Assembly (NCBI RefSeq): GCF_000472425.1
Contig: NZ_AXAI01000006.1
Span: 62,001 to 126,000, forward strand
DNA: 64,000 nucleotides
Source of the DNA: Bradyrhizobium sp. Tv2a-2
Lineage (GTDB): Bacteria > Pseudomonadota > Alphaproteobacteria > Rhizobiales > Xanthobacteraceae
Direction: 5' to 3'
In this document: one piece after another, positions 25,862-35,393 of the stretch
Layout: every line of letters starts with the position of its first letter
Numbering within the stretch: position 1 is the first letter of the stretch
Translations under genes and position numbers: made by a program
The notes under the pieces: generated by a model
Databases searched by the model: none
Seen by the model: the letters and a program-made list of their open reading frames with translations, nothing else
What the model was told of the DNA's origin: nothing

Positions 25862-26857
25862 TTGAAATCGCAAGACTATCGATTTTCCGTCGCGCCCATG
25901 ATGGATTGGACCGACCGCCATTGCCGTGTCTTTCATCGGCTGTTGTCGGCTCGCGCGCGGCTTTACACCGAGATGCTGACGAGCGCGGCCATCGTCCATG
26001 GCGATCGCGCGCGGTTGCTTGGCTTTGACCGAAGCGAGCACCCCGTCGCGCTTCAGCTCGGCGGGGCCGATCCTCGCGAGCTCGCCGTCGCCGCAAAGAT
26101 CGGCGAGGATTTTGGCTATGACGAGATCAACCTCAATGTCGGCTGCCCGTCCGATAGGGTGAAGGAGGGGCGGTTCGGGGCCTGCCTGATGGCCGAGCCC
26201 GCGCTCGTCGTGTCCGGCGTGGAGGCGATGACGCGCGCGGTTGAGATTCCGGTCACGGTGAAATGCCGCATCGGCATCGATGATCAGGATCCCGAAGTCG
26301 CACTCGACGTTCTGGCGCGTGGCGTCGTGGAAGCGGGCGCCGATGCGGTTATCGTGCATGCGCGCAAGGCCTGGCTGCAGGGCCTGTCGCCGAAGGAAAA
26401 CCGCGACATCCCGCCGCTCGATTATGACCGCGTCTACCGGCTCAAGGCCGCGATGCCCGATGTGCCCGTCATCATCAACGGCGGCATCGGCAGCATCGCG
26501 GAAGCCAAGGCGCATCTTGCCCATGTCGATGGCGTGATGCTGGGGCGCGCCGCCTACCAGGAGCCGTGGCGCCTGCTCGAGGTGGATTCCGAATTGTTCG
26601 GCGAGGCCGCGCCGCAGGCAACGATGAAGGACGCGCTCGAGGCCATGTTCCCGTATATCGACGCGGCGCTGGCGAGGGGCACGCGGCTGCATGCGATCAC
26701 CCGACACTTCGTCGGCGCCTATCATGGCGTGCCCGGCGCGCGCCATTTTCGCCGTCATCTCGCCGAGCACGGCACGAGGCCGGGCGCCGGGATCGAGGTG
26801 CTGCGCGATGCGATCGCGCTGGTGGAAGATCGCAAGCCGGTCGCAGTCGCGGCCTAA
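25862..26857 (+). CDS. dusA: tRNA-dihydrouridine synthase, DusA type
   Basis: 331 residues from TTG 25862, the first in-frame start; the N-terminus YRFSVAPMMDWTDRHCRVFH is that expected for DusA, so the non-ATG start is credible. DusA reduces uridines in the D-loop of tRNA using FMN and NADPH. Visible signatures are the FMN-binding APMMDWTD, NLNVGCPSDRVKEGRFGACLM with the catalytic cysteine, VKCRIGID, VHARKAWLQGLSPKENRDIPPL (the DusA-specific insert) and NGGIGS. It is a cytoplasmic core enzyme standing alone, divergent from the giant sensor kinase. Confidence 0.93.
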   Translation: MKSQDYRFSVAPMMDWTDRHCRVFHRLLSARARLYTEMLTSAAIVHGDRARLLGFDRSEHPVALQLGGADPRELAVAAKIGEDFGYDEINLNVGCPSDRVKEGRFGACLMAEPALVVSGVEAMTRAVEIPVTVKCRIGIDDQDPEVALDVLARGVVEAGADAVIVHARKAWLQGLSPKENRDIPPLDYDRVYRLKAAMPDVPVIINGGIGSIAEAKAHLAHVDGVMLGRAAYQEPWRLLEVDSELFGEAAPQATMKDALEAMFPYIDAALARGTRLHAITRHFVGAYHGVPGARHFRRHLAEHGTRPGAGIEVLRDAIALVEDRKPVAVAA

Positions 26858-26859
26858 AA

Positions 26860-26958
26860 AGCATTTTCGGTTCTGATTGAATCAGAACCGAAGCTCTAGA
26901 TTCTTGCTTTGACGCGTTTTCTTCACGCGAACCGGTGTCCACTTCGCTCGAAAACGCT
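26860..26958 (-). repeat. Dispersed intergenic repeat, family A, full copy
   Basis: The left end holds a perfect palindrome at 26866-26892 (13-base arms ttcggttctgatt and aatcagaaccgaa around one base), which could also end dusA transcription. The remainder matches, in inverted orientation, the copies at 16527 and 51361. It fills the gap between convergent dusA and the MFS gene. Confidence 0.85.
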
Positions 26959-26969
26959 AGCTCCTTGCT

Positions 26970-28271
26970 TTACTCGATCGTCTTGTCGGGCCCGCTGAGC
27001 CACAGCGCGAGCAGGGTCCAGAACGCCCCCGACAACAGATAGGCGCCGGCCGACATCAGGCCGAGGCGGCTCGCCAGCAGCAGTGCTGCCAGCGGCGCAA
27101 ATCCCGCGCCGAACAGCCAGGCGAGGTCTGAGGTAATAGCGGAGGCCGTGTAGCGATAGGTCCGGGCAAAGTTGGAGGCGATCGAGCCGGAGGACTGGCC
27201 GAATGACAGCCCGAGCAGGATGAAGCCGAGCACCATGTAGATGGTCTCGCCGGCCGGACCGGCATCGAGCAGTTGCGGGGCGAAGCCGCTATAGACCGCG
27301 ATCGCCAGTGCCGAGCCGATCAGCAGCGATTTACGTCCGATCCGGTCGGCCAGCACGCCGGAGGCGATGATGGCGAGCACGCCGAAGGCTGCGCCCTCCA
27401 TTTCGATGGCCAGGAATCGCACCGGGCTCTCGCGGGTGAATAGAAACACCCAGGACAGCGGGAATACCGTGACCATGTGGAACAGCGCAAAGCTTGCCAG
27501 CGGCGCGAACGCGCCGAGCATCACATGGCGTCCTTCGTGGGCGATGGTGTCGCTGATGCGGGCCGGCTGCAGCTCGCGGCTTTCGAACAGCGACGAATAT
27601 TCCGGCGTCGCCACCATGCGCAGCCGAGCGAACAGCGCCACCACGTTGATGGCAAAGGCGACGAAGAACGGGTAGCGCCAGCCCCAGTCGAAGAAGTCGT
27701 CGGCCGAGAGATAGCCGGCAAAGAAGGCAAACAGCGCACTCGCCACGATCAGTCCGAGCGGCGCACCGAGTTGCGGCACCATGGCGTACCAGCCGCGGCG
27801 ATCGGGTGGCGCGTTCAGCGCGAGCAGCGAGGCTAGCCCGTCCCACGCGCCGCCCCAGGCAACGCCCTGGCCAATGCGGGCGAGCGCGAGCAGCCAGATC
27901 GCGGCCGCGCCGATCGCGTCGTAGCCCGGCAGGAAGGCGATCCCGACCGTCGCGGTGCCGAGCAGGAACAGAGCAATGATCAGCTTGACGCTCTTGCCGT
28001 AGTTGCGGTCGACCGCCATGAAAATCACGGTCCCCAACGGGCGGGCGAGGAACGCGAGGGCGAAGATCCCGAAAGAATAAAGAGTGCCCGTGAGCTCATT
28101 GACGAACGGGAACACCAGCTTCGGGAAAACGATCACCGAGGCGATGGCATAGACGAAAAAGTCGAAGAATTCGGAGGTGCGCCCGACGATCACGCCGATC
28201 GCGATCTCTCCGGGATGGGCTCCTTCGTGTGGATCACCTCCGGCCAGCGCCGGCGCATCTATCATCGCCAT
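26970..28271 (-). CDS. MFS transporter, metabolite:H+ symporter-like
   Basis: 433 residues from ATG 28271. Twelve membrane spans are visible, with the MHS-type start GEIAIGVIVGRTSEFFDFFVYAIASVIVF, the loop FLARPLGTVIFMAVDRNYGK, ARIGQGVAWGGAWDGLASLL and ADRIGRKSLLIGS between the halves. The MHS branch of the major facilitator superfamily imports organic acids or related small molecules; the substrate here is unknown. It is divergent from cyoA with a short intergenic region holding a perfect palindrome (28350-28370), so it may be co-controlled with the quinol oxidase. Confidence 0.85.
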   Translation of the reverse strand: MAMIDAPALAGGDPHEGAHPGEIAIGVIVGRTSEFFDFFVYAIASVIVFPKLVFPFVNELTGTLYSFGIFALAFLARPLGTVIFMAVDRNYGKSVKLIIALFLLGTATVGIAFLPGYDAIGAAAIWLLALARIGQGVAWGGAWDGLASLLALNAPPDRRGWYAMVPQLGAPLGLIVASALFAFFAGYLSADDFFDWGWRYPFFVAFAINVVALFARLRMVATPEYSSLFESRELQPARISDTIAHEGRHVMLGAFAPLASFALFHMVTVFPLSWVFLFTRESPVRFLAIEMEGAAFGVLAIIASGVLADRIGRKSLLIGSALAIAVYSGFAPQLLDAGPAGETIYMVLGFILLGLSFGQSSGSIASNFARTYRYTASAITSDLAWLFGAGFAPLAALLLASRLGLMSAGAYLLSGAFWTLLALWLSGPDKTIE

Positions 28272-28349
28272 AATGCCATTCGTCTTCGCTTTTGGGGCAG
28301 GGCCCCGATTGTGTCATCCGGCTGTTTCTGCGTTTTGTGGGCACTGCAA

Positions 28350-28370
28350 CATTGGACAAATTGTCCAATG
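28350..28370. promoter_or_regulatory. Perfect 21-bp palindrome, likely operator
   Basis: cattggacaa (28350-28359) and ttgtccaatg (28361-28370) are exact inverted repeats around one central base. It lies 79 bases from the MFS start and 68 bases from the cyoA start, in the only shared upstream region. Its size and symmetry suit a dimeric helix-turn-helix regulator of GntR or TetR type. Confidence 0.6.
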
Positions 28371-28437
28371 TCGGAATTGTTGCGGCGCAGCTACCCGTTG
28401 GCCCGAAAAGAGAAAATCTGCTCCTACGGGTTGCCTC

Positions 28438-29604
28438 GTGAATCGCTTGAAACTCCTGATCCTGCTACCTCTGGCTTTAGCCTTGAGTGGATGCGACTTT
28501 GTCGTGTTGGCTCCGGCCGGTGATGTCGCCCTCCAGCAGCGCGACCTCGTCATCATCTCCACCGTCCTGATGCTGCTGATCGTGCTGCCGGTGATGGCGC
28601 TTACGGTCTTGTTCGCCTGGCGCTACCGCCAGTCGAACGCGGCGGCGCGCTACGAGCCGGAATGGGATCACTCCACCCAGCTCGAACTCGTGATCTGGTC
28701 GGCGCCACTTCTGATCATCGTATGCCTGGGCGCGGTGACCTGGATGGGGACGCATTTGCTCGACCCCTACCGCATGCTCGGCCGCATCGCTTCGGACCGT
28801 CCGGTCGACAGCGGACGGGCGCCGATCGAGGTGGAGGTGGTCGCGCTCGACTGGAAGTGGCTCTTCATCTATCCCGATTACGGTGTCGCCACGGTCAATG
28901 AGCTGGCAGCACCCGTCAACCGGCCCATCAACTTCCACATCACCGCATCCTCGGTGATGAATTCCTTCTACGTCCCAGCGCTGGCGGGCCAGATCTACGC
29001 CATGCCCGGCATGGAGACCTCGCTGCATGCGGTGGTCAACAAGGAGGGCACCTATAAAGGCTTTTCCGCGAACTACAGCGGCGCCGGCTTCTCCGGCATG
29101 CACTTCGCCTTCGAAGGCCTGACCGACGAGGGCTTTGACGCCTGGATCGCGCGCGCCAAGGCGAGCGGCAATACGCTCGGCCGCAGCGACTATCTCGAGC
29201 TCGAGCGTCCGAGCGAGAACGTGCCCGTGCGCCGCTATGCCTCCGTCGATCGCGAGATATTCAACGCCGTGCTCAACATGTGTGTCGAGCCCGGCAAGAT
29301 GTGCATGAGCGAGATGACGGCCATCGACGCCAAGGGTGGGCTGGGCATGGCCGGAATCGAGAACACCCTGCCGCTGAATTACGACAAGTCCGCACGGCGC
29401 GGAGCAGTGTTCGGCCCCGAGCCCGCCTATGTTCTCGGCGCCTGCTCAACCGACGCGCCGGGCGCGCGCGAGGCGAGGGATATCAGGGCGCCGGTCAACG
29501 CCACGCCGCTGATGGGCGCCGGGCTGAAGCCGCCTTACCTCGGCCAATCGCGCCGGTCCTCCACGTCGTTCCTCTCGGCACTGCGTCCGAAATCCGATTC
29601 TTGA
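28438..29604 (+). CDS. cyoA: Cytochrome bo3-type ubiquinol oxidase subunit II
   Basis: 388 residues from GTG 28438; this start is preferred because it yields a lipoprotein signal peptide ([20 protein letters not shown], lipobox cysteine at 19), as in other CyoA proteins. Two membrane spans follow ([20 protein letters not shown] and [18 protein letters not shown]), then the periplasmic cupredoxin domain ([50 protein letters not shown]). The CuA ligand set of cytochrome c oxidases is absent (no cysteine near GFSGMHF), which marks a quinol oxidase. First gene of the cyoABCD-surf1-sensor-regulator run; the next gene begins 11 bases after its stop. Confidence 0.92.
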   Translation: MNRLKLLILLPLALALSGCDFVVLAPAGDVALQQRDLVIISTVLMLLIVLPVMALTVLFAWRYRQSNAAARYEPEWDHSTQLELVIWSAPLLIIVCLGAVTWMGTHLLDPYRMLGRIASDRPVDSGRAPIEVEVVALDWKWLFIYPDYGVATVNELAAPVNRPINFHITASSVMNSFYVPALAGQIYAMPGMETSLHAVVNKEGTYKGFSANYSGAGFSGMHFAFEGLTDEGFDAWIARAKASGNTLGRSDYLELERPSENVPVRRYASVDREIFNAVLNMCVEPGKMCMSEMTAIDAKGGLGMAGIENTLPLNYDKSARRGAVFGPEPAYVLGACSTDAPGAREARDIRAPVNATPLMGAGLKPPYLGQSRRSSTSFLSALRPKSDS

Positions 29605-29615
29605 ACGAGAGCGCA

Positions 29616-31625
29616 ATGTTCAACAATCCCGACCTCCTCAAATTCATCTTCGGCCGGCTGACGCTGGACTCGCTGCCGCTGCACGAGCCGATCATCCTCG
29701 GCACGTTCGCCGTGGTCGCCATGGGCGGCGTCGCGGTGTTCGGCGCCATCACCTATTTCCGCCTGTGGAGCTATCTGTGGCGCGAGTGGTTCACCACGGT
29801 CGACCACAAGCGCATCGGCATCATGTACATGATCCTCGGCATCGTGATGCTGCTCCGCGGCTTTGCGGACGCGCTGATGATGCGCATGCAGCAGGCGATT
29901 GCTTTCAACGGTTCGGAAGGCTTCCTGCCTGCGCATCACTATGACCAGGTGTTCACGGCGCATGGCGTGATCATGATTTTCTTCGTGGCCATGCCGCTGG
30001 TCACGGGCCTCATGAACTACGTCGTGCCGCTGCAGATCGGCGCACGCGACGTGTCGTTCCCGTTCCTGAACAATTTCAGTTTCTGGATGACGACGGCCGG
30101 CGCGGTGCTGGTGATGATGTCGCTGTTCGTCGGCGAGTTCGCCCGCACCGGCTGGCTCGCCTATCCGCCGTTGTCGAACCTCGGCTACAGCCCCGATGCC
30201 GGCGTCGACTATTACATCTGGGCGCTGCAGGTGGCGGGTGTCGGCACACTGCTATCGGGCGTCAACCTGATCTGCACCATCGTGAAACTGCGCGCGCCCG
30301 GCATGACCATGATGCGGATGCCAGTGTTCACCTGGACCGCGCTCTGCACCAACGTTCTGATCGTGGCGTCCTTCCCGGTGCTCACCGCCGTGCTCGCGCT
30401 GCTGTCGCTCGACCGCTATGTCGGCACCGATTTCTTCACCAATGATTTCGGCGGCAATCCGATGATGTATGTCAACCTCATCTGGATCTGGGGCCATCCC
30501 GAAGTCTACATCCTCATCCTGCCCGCCTTCGGCATCTTCTCCGAGGTCACCTCGACCTTCTCGGGCAAGCGGCTGTTCGGCTACACCTCGATGGTCTACG
30601 CCACGGTGGTCATCACCATCCTGTCCTACCTCGTCTGGCTGCACCACTTCTTCACCATGGGCTCCGGCGCCAGCGTCAACTCCTTCTTCGGCATCACCAC
30701 CATGATCATCTCGATCCCGACCGGGGCGAAGATGTTCAACTGGCTGTTCACGATGTATCGCGGCCGTATCCGCTTCGAGTTGCCGATGATGTGGACGATG
30801 GCGTTCATGCTGACGTTTGTGATCGGCGGCATGACCGGCGTGCTGCTCGCGGTGCCGCCGGCCGACTTTGTGCTGCATAACAGCCTGTTCCTGGTCGCCC
30901 ATTTCCACAACGTCATCATTGGCGGCGTGGTCTTCGGGATCTTTGCCGGCATTGCCTACTGGTTCCCGAAGGCGTTTGGCTTCCGGCTCGATCCGTTCTG
31001 GGGCAAGCTGTCGTTCTGGTTCTGGGTGGTCGGCTTCTACTTCGCCTTCATGCCGCTTTACGTGCTGGGACTGATGGGCGTGACGCGGCGGTTGCGCGTG
31101 TTCGACGATCCATCGCTGCAGATATGGTTTGTGATCGCGGCTGTCGGCGCGCTCATGGTCTTCCTCGGCATCGTCTGCTTCCTGGTGCAGATCGCGGTCA
31201 GCGTGCTCAGGCGCGAGCAGCTGCGCGACGTCACCGGCGATCCCTGGAACGCGCGGACGCTGGAATGGGCGACCTCGTCGCCGCCGCCGGACTATAACTT
31301 CGCCTTCACGCCCGTCGTCCATGACAGCGACGCCTGGTGGGACATGAAGCACCGCGGCTACAGCCGTCCGCTCACCGGCTTCAAGCCGATTCACATGCCG
31401 AGCAACACCGGCACCGGGGTCATTCTTGCCGGGCTGAGCACGGCGTTTGCAGTGGGCATGATCTGGTATATGTGGTGGCTCGCGGGCCTCAGCTTCATCG
31501 CGCTCATTGCGGTCGCCATCGGCCACACCTTCAACTACCACCGCGACTTCCACATCCCGGCCGATACGGTCGTGCGGGAGGAAAACGCGCGGACGCGTCT
31601 GCTTGGCGCGGGAGCAAAGCCATGA
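29616..31625 (+). CDS. cyoB: Cytochrome bo3-type ubiquinol oxidase subunit I
   Basis: 669 residues from ATG 29616; longer frames upstream overlap cyoA. This is the catalytic subunit that reduces O2 to water and pumps protons. Heme b and binuclear-centre ligands are visible: [30 protein letters not shown] (CuB His with cross-linked Tyr), LHHFFTMG and [11 protein letters not shown]. The N-terminal [12 protein letters not shown] and [16 protein letters not shown] are characteristic of CyoB, with 15 spans expected. The stop overlaps the cyoC start (ATGA), so translation is probably coupled. Confidence 0.96.
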   Translation: MFNNPDLLKFIFGRLTLDSLPLHEPIILGTFAVVAMGGVAVFGAITYFRLWSYLWREWFTTVDHKRIGIMYMILGIVMLLRGFADALMMRMQQAIAFNGSEGFLPAHHYDQVFTAHGVIMIFFVAMPLVTGLMNYVVPLQIGARDVSFPFLNNFSFWMTTAGAVLVMMSLFVGEFARTGWLAYPPLSNLGYSPDAGVDYYIWALQVAGVGTLLSGVNLICTIVKLRAPGMTMMRMPVFTWTALCTNVLIVASFPVLTAVLALLSLDRYVGTDFFTNDFGGNPMMYVNLIWIWGHPEVYILILPAFGIFSEVTSTFSGKRLFGYTSMVYATVVITILSYLVWLHHFFTMGSGASVNSFFGITTMIISIPTGAKMFNWLFTMYRGRIRFELPMMWTMAFMLTFVIGGMTGVLLAVPPADFVLHNSLFLVAHFHNVIIGGVVFGIFAGIAYWFPKAFGFRLDPFWGKLSFWFWVVGFYFAFMPLYVLGLMGVTRRLRVFDDPSLQIWFVIAAVGALMVFLGIVCFLVQIAVSVLRREQLRDVTGDPWNARTLEWATSSPPPDYNFAFTPVVHDSDAWWDMKHRGYSRPLTGFKPIHMPSNTGTGVILAGLSTAFAVGMIWYMWWLAGLSFIALIAVAIGHTFNYHRDFHIPADTVVREENARTRLLGAGAKP

Positions 31626-32257
31626 GCATCAACGTCAATCCCGCGCAGGCCTCGACCGCGCAGCCGATCTTTTACGTCCTCGACGAGCACGACCACGCCG
31701 AGGGCGGCAGCACCATGCTCGGCTTCTGGATCTACCTGATGAGCGACTGTCTCATCTTCGCGATCCTGTTTGCCACCTATGGCGTGCTCGGCAGCAACTA
31801 TGCTGCCGGTCCCGCGCCGAAGGATCTGTTCGACCTGCCGCTGGTCGCGGTCAACACCTCGATGCTGCTGTTGTCGTCGATCACCTACGGCTTTGCGATG
31901 CTCTCGATGGAGCGGTCGCGGATCGCGGCGACGCAAGTCTGGCTCGCGATCACCGGTCTCTTTGGCCTTGCCTTCGTCGGCATCGAGCTCTCCGAGTTCC
32001 GCCACATGATCCATGAAGGCGCGACGCCGCAGCGCAGCGCGTTCCTGTCGTCGTTCTTCACCCTGGTCGGCACCCACGGGCTGCATGTCTCGTTCGGCCT
32101 TGTCTGGCTGACGACGCTGATGGTGCAGGTCTGGCGCTTCGGCCTGATCGAAGCCAACAAGCGGCGGCTGATGTGCCTGTCCATGTTCTGGCACTTCCTC
32201 GACGTGGTCTGGATCGGCGTCTTCACCTTCGTCTATCTCCTGGGAATGTTGCGATGA
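31622..32257 (+). CDS. cyoC: Cytochrome bo3-type ubiquinol oxidase subunit III
   Basis: 211 residues from ATG 31622, overlapping the cyoB stop. Five spans are visible: [57 protein letters not shown], a fourth with [19 protein letters not shown], and a last with [20 protein letters not shown]. The conserved acidic residue in GIELSEF and the THGLHV motif are typical of subunit III. It belongs to the inner-membrane oxidase complex, and its stop overlaps cyoD (ATGA). Confidence 0.95.
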   Translation: MSINVNPAQASTAQPIFYVLDEHDHAEGGSTMLGFWIYLMSDCLIFAILFATYGVLGSNYAAGPAPKDLFDLPLVAVNTSMLLLSSITYGFAMLSMERSRIAATQVWLAITGLFGLAFVGIELSEFRHMIHEGATPQRSAFLSSFFTLVGTHGLHVSFGLVWLTTLMVQVWRFGLIEANKRRLMCLSMFWHFLDVVWIGVFTFVYLLGMLR

Positions 32258-32634
32258 GCGCAGAAACTCACTCCGGCCACGTGGCGCATGACGACCACGG
32301 CATGGCGCATGGCGAAATCACGCTGTCGGGCTATCTGACCGGCTTCTTCCTGTCGGTCGTTCTGACCGCGGTGCCGTTCTATCTCGTCATGAGCGGCGTG
32401 CTCGGTGACAAGCAGGTCACCGCGCTGGTGGTCATGGCCTTCGCCGCGGTGCAGATCGTAGTGCACATGATCTACTTCCTGCACATGAACACGACGTCTG
32501 AAGGCGGCTGGACCATGATGGCGCTGATCTTCACCGTCGTCATGGTGGTGATCGCCATGACCGGATCGCTCTGGGTTATGCATCATCTCAACATCAACAT
32601 GATGCCGACCCACGAGATGGGCCGGATGCAGTGA
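32254..32634 (+). CDS. cyoD: Cytochrome bo3-type ubiquinol oxidase subunit IV
   Basis: 126 residues from ATG 32254. A His-rich N-terminus (THSGHVAHDDHGMAHGEI) precedes three spans (YLTGFFLSVVLTAVPFYLVM, VTALVVMAFAAVQIVVHMIYFLHM, MALIFTVVMVVIAMTGSLWV), the usual layout of CyoD. The HMIYFLHMN motif is characteristic. The subunit helps assembly of the CuB centre in relatives. Its stop overlaps the following surf1 start (GTGA). Confidence 0.95.
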   Translation: MSAETHSGHVAHDDHGMAHGEITLSGYLTGFFLSVVLTAVPFYLVMSGVLGDKQVTALVVMAFAAVQIVVHMIYFLHMNTTSEGGWTMMALIFTVVMVVIAMTGSLWVMHHLNINMMPTHEMGRMQ

Positions 32635-33491
32635 CAGAGCAGCGGCCCGGCGACGCCTCGAACGCCGTCTCCGAGGGGGCGGCGAGTAAGGTGCGCGCGA
32701 GGCCGTTTTCACCATGGCTGGCGCTTGTTGCGCTGCTTGTCATTGCTGGCCTGATCGCGCTCGGGATCTGGCAGGTCGAGCGTCGCGCCTGGAAGCTTGC
32801 GCTGATCGACAGGGTCGAGCATCGTCTCCACGCCGTGTCCGAGCCGATGCCGGCGCCGGCATCCTGGTCTGCAATCGATGCCGTCAAAGACGAATACCGG
32901 CGGATCACCGTCACGGGTCGGTTCCTGCATGATCGCGAGACGCTGGTGAAGGCCGTCACCGATGACGGCGCCGGTTTTTGGGTGCTCACGCCGCTCGAGA
33001 CGGCAGACGGTGCCGTGGTCCTGATCAATCGCGGCTTCGTGCCGCCGGAGCGGCGCGACCAGGCGACGCGGCGTGACCGCGATCCGGCTGCACCGGTGGT
33101 CATCACGGGCCTGTTACGGCTAACGGAGCCCAAGGGCGGTTTCCTGCGCAACAATGACCCGGCGGGGGAACACTGGTATTCGCGGGATGTTGAGGCCATC
33201 GCCGCCGCCCGAGGCTTGCCGCGCGTCGCCCCATTCTTTATCGATGCCGATGCCACGCCTAACCGGAGCGGCTATCCGCGCGGCGGGCTGACGGTCGTCA
33301 AGTTTCACAACAACCACCTGATTTATGCACTGACATGGTTTGGCTTGGCCCTTATGTTGGCCGTCATGCTCGCCGGCGCGTTGTTGCGTTCCGCCGGTGC
33401 CGCCCGCTCTGTCCGCCTGTCGCCGGGCGGAGCCCGCGTCCTCACGCGCAGGACGGGACCAGATGCTGAAGAGGTTGCAGGGTCCATCTGA
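32631..33491 (+). CDS. SURF1 family oxidase assembly protein
   Basis: 286 residues from GTG 32631, overlapping the cyoD stop. Two terminal membrane spans (WLALVALLVIAGLIALGIWQ and LIYALTWFGLALMLAVMLAG) enclose a soluble domain with the family motifs GIWQVERRAWK, YRRITVTGRFLHDRE, VLTPLETADGAVVLINRGFVP and PPERRDQ. SURF1 proteins help insert heme a into terminal oxidases; co-location with cyo genes is common in alphaproteobacteria. No cyoE-like heme O synthase follows, so heme O must come from elsewhere in the genome. The 3' end overlaps the sensor kinase gene by 29 bases. Confidence 0.92.
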   Translation: MTEQRPGDASNAVSEGAASKVRARPFSPWLALVALLVIAGLIALGIWQVERRAWKLALIDRVEHRLHAVSEPMPAPASWSAIDAVKDEYRRITVTGRFLHDRETLVKAVTDDGAGFWVLTPLETADGAVVLINRGFVPPERRDQATRRDRDPAAPVVITGLLRLTEPKGGFLRNNDPAGEHWYSRDVEAIAAARGLPRVAPFFIDADATPNRSGYPRGGLTVVKFHNNHLIYALTWFGLALMLAVMLAGALLRSAGAARSVRLSPGGARVLTRRTGPDAEEVAGSI

Positions 33492-34860
33492 GGCCGCCGG
33501 GACGTCCGCGCTCGGCGAGGACGCTGCCGCATTGGCTTTGCCCAATCGCGCTGGCCCCGAGGCTGTCGGCACGGCCGTCTCGCCGCCGACAGGCGACACG
33601 ACCAATCGCAAGAACATGGTGTTGCTGATCCAGCTGCGCTGGACCGCAGTGATCGGGCAGGTTGCTACCATCACCTTCGTCGATTTCTGGCTAGGCATCG
33701 CCTTGCCGCTCGCCGCCATGGGCGCGGTGATTGGTGCCCTGGTGACACTCAATATCGCGAGCATGATCTGGGTCCGCTATCGCACCGAGATCGGCAGCCG
33801 GGAATTGCTGTTCGCCTTGATGTTCGATGTCGTCGCACTGACCTTGCAGCTCTATCTGAGCGGTGGCGCGGCCAATCCCTTCACCTCGCTCTATCTGCTG
33901 CAGGTCACGCTCGGTGCGGTGCTGCTCGACGCCCGCTCGAGCTGGTCGCTGGTGGTGCTGAGCTGCGTGAGCTTCGGCTGGCTCACGATTTCCTATCATC
34001 CGCTGGAACTGCCGCATCACATGGATGATCCGTTCAGCCTGCATGTCGCCGGCATGTTCGTCGGCTTCATGCTGGACGCAGTGCTGCTCGTGATTTTCGT
34101 GACCCGCATCAACCGCAATTTGCGGGAGCGCGATGCGCATCTCGCTGCGCTGCGCCAGCATGCCGCCGAGCAGGACCATATCGTCCGGATGGGCTTGCTC
34201 GCCTCCGGCGCCGCGCATGAGCTCGGAACGCCGCTCGCTTCGCTGTCGGTCATCCTGAGCGATTGGCGCCGCATGCCCGCGCTGACGGCGGAGTTGGAGA
34301 TCGCCGACGACCTCGCCGAGATGGAAGCCTCGCTGCAGCGCTGCAAGACCATCGTCACGGGCATTCTCGTCTCGGCCGGCCAGGCGCGCGGCGAAGGCTC
34401 CGCGCCGACCACCATCACCGCATTCCTCACCGCGCTGGTCGAGGAGTGGCGCGAGGCGCGCTCGGTGAATTGCCTGCAGTTCAGGAACGCGGTTGGCACT
34501 GACCTTACCATCGTCTCCGACGTGACCTTGAAGCAGGCGATCTTCAACGTGCTCGACAATGCGCTGGAAGTCTCGCGCGACTGGGTTGAGCTTGCGGTCG
34601 AGCGCGACGGCGACACTTTGGTGCTGTCCGTCAGCGATCGCGGCCCCGGCTTCCCGCCCGAAATTCTCGCGCAGCTTGGCCGGCCCTATCAATCCAGCAA
34701 GGGCCGTCCGGGGAGCGGGCTCGGCCTGTTCCTGGTCGTCAACGTCATCCGCAAGCTCGGCGGCGTGGTGACGGCGCAGAACCACCGCAAGCGCGGTGCG
34801 ACCATCAGGCTTGCGCTGCCCTTGGCGACGCTTGCCATCGGAGGCCACTTTGACGGCTGA
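33463..34860 (+). CDS. RegB/PrrB/ActS-type redox-sensing histidine kinase
   Basis: 465 residues from ATG 33463, overlapping surf1; Met52 is an alternative start. About six membrane spans (residues 55-215) include GGAANPF at 134-140, which matches the GGxxNPF quinone-binding motif of RegB. The kinase core has GAAHELGTPLASLSV with His252, the N box NVLDNALEVS, and the G boxes DRGPGF and GSGLGLFLVV. Cys294 in SLQRCKTIV occupies the region where RegB carries its redox-active cysteine (to be confirmed by alignment). In RegB systems the kinase senses quinone pool state and controls oxidases, so its position downstream of cyoABCD is meaningful. The partner regulator starts 8 bases before its stop ends. 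Confidence 0.88.
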   Translation: MLKRLQGPSEAAGTSALGEDAAALALPNRAGPEAVGTAVSPPTGDTTNRKNMVLLIQLRWTAVIGQVATITFVDFWLGIALPLAAMGAVIGALVTLNIASMIWVRYRTEIGSRELLFALMFDVVALTLQLYLSGGAANPFTSLYLLQVTLGAVLLDARSSWSLVVLSCVSFGWLTISYHPLELPHHMDDPFSLHVAGMFVGFMLDAVLLVIFVTRINRNLRERDAHLAALRQHAAEQDHIVRMGLLASGAAHELGTPLASLSVILSDWRRMPALTAELEIADDLAEMEASLQRCKTIVTGILVSAGQARGEGSAPTTITAFLTALVEEWREARSVNCLQFRNAVGTDLTIVSDVTLKQAIFNVLDNALEVSRDWVELAVERDGDTLVLSVSDRGPGFPPEILAQLGRPYQSSKGRPGSGLGLFLVVNVIRKLGGVVTAQNHRKRGATIRLALPLATLAIGGHFDG

Positions 34861-35383
34861 ACGGAACCTGGTGATCGTGGAGGACGATGACGGCTTTGCC
34901 CGCACGCTGAAGCGCTCGTTCGAACGCCGCGGCTACGAGGTCGTGGTCACGGCGTCGCTGGACGAGTTGCGCAAGGTTCTGGAGGAGAAATCTCCCGGCC
35001 ATGCCGTGGTCGATCTCAAGCTCGGCGGCGCGTCGGGCCTTGCCTGCGTCGAGGCGCTGCATGCGCATGATCCGGAGATGCTGATCGTGGTGCTGACCGG
35101 CTTTGCCAGCATTGCGACCGCGGTCGAGGCCATCAAGTTAGGGGCCTGCCATTATCTGGCAAAACCAGCCAACACCGATGATATCGAAGCCGCGTTCCAG
35201 AAGGCCGAAGGCAATGCAGAGATCGCGCTCGCCGAGCGCCCGACCTCGATCAAGACGCTGGAATGGGAGCGCATCCATCAGACTTTGATCGAGACCGACT
35301 TCAACATTTCGGAAGCCGCGCGCCGCCTCGGCATGCACCGCCGGACCCTGGCGCGAAAGCTCGAGAAGCGGCAGGTGAAGTGA
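34850..35383 (+). CDS. RegA/PrrA/ActR-type response regulator
   Basis: 177 residues from TTG 34850 with GGAGG five bases upstream; no ATG is available near the conserved start. The receiver domain has the acidic pocket EDDD (11-14), phosphoacceptor Asp55 in AVVDLKLGG, Thr in VVLTGFAS and Lys in YLAKPAN. A short linker leads to a Fis-type helix-turn-helix (FNISEAARRLGMHRRTLARKLEKR), nearly the invariant DNA-recognition helix of RegA/PrrA/ActR. Overlapping the sensor gene, it forms a cognate pair and probably controls respiratory genes including the adjacent cyo operon. Confidence 0.9.
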   Translation: MTAERNLVIVEDDDGFARTLKRSFERRGYEVVVTASLDELRKVLEEKSPGHAVVDLKLGGASGLACVEALHAHDPEMLIVVLTGFASIATAVEAIKLGACHYLAKPANTDDIEAAFQKAEGNAEIALAERPTSIKTLEWERIHQTLIETDFNISEAARRLGMHRRTLARKLEKRQVK

Positions 35384-35393
35384 GGCTGCTGCT

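Noticed and set aside
30252..31553. 433-codon open frame on the minus strand opposite cyoB
   Set aside because: Composition is dominated by His, Asp, Arg and Glu, as expected from antisense of a high-GC membrane-protein gene; the plus-strand product is an unmistakable oxidase subunit.
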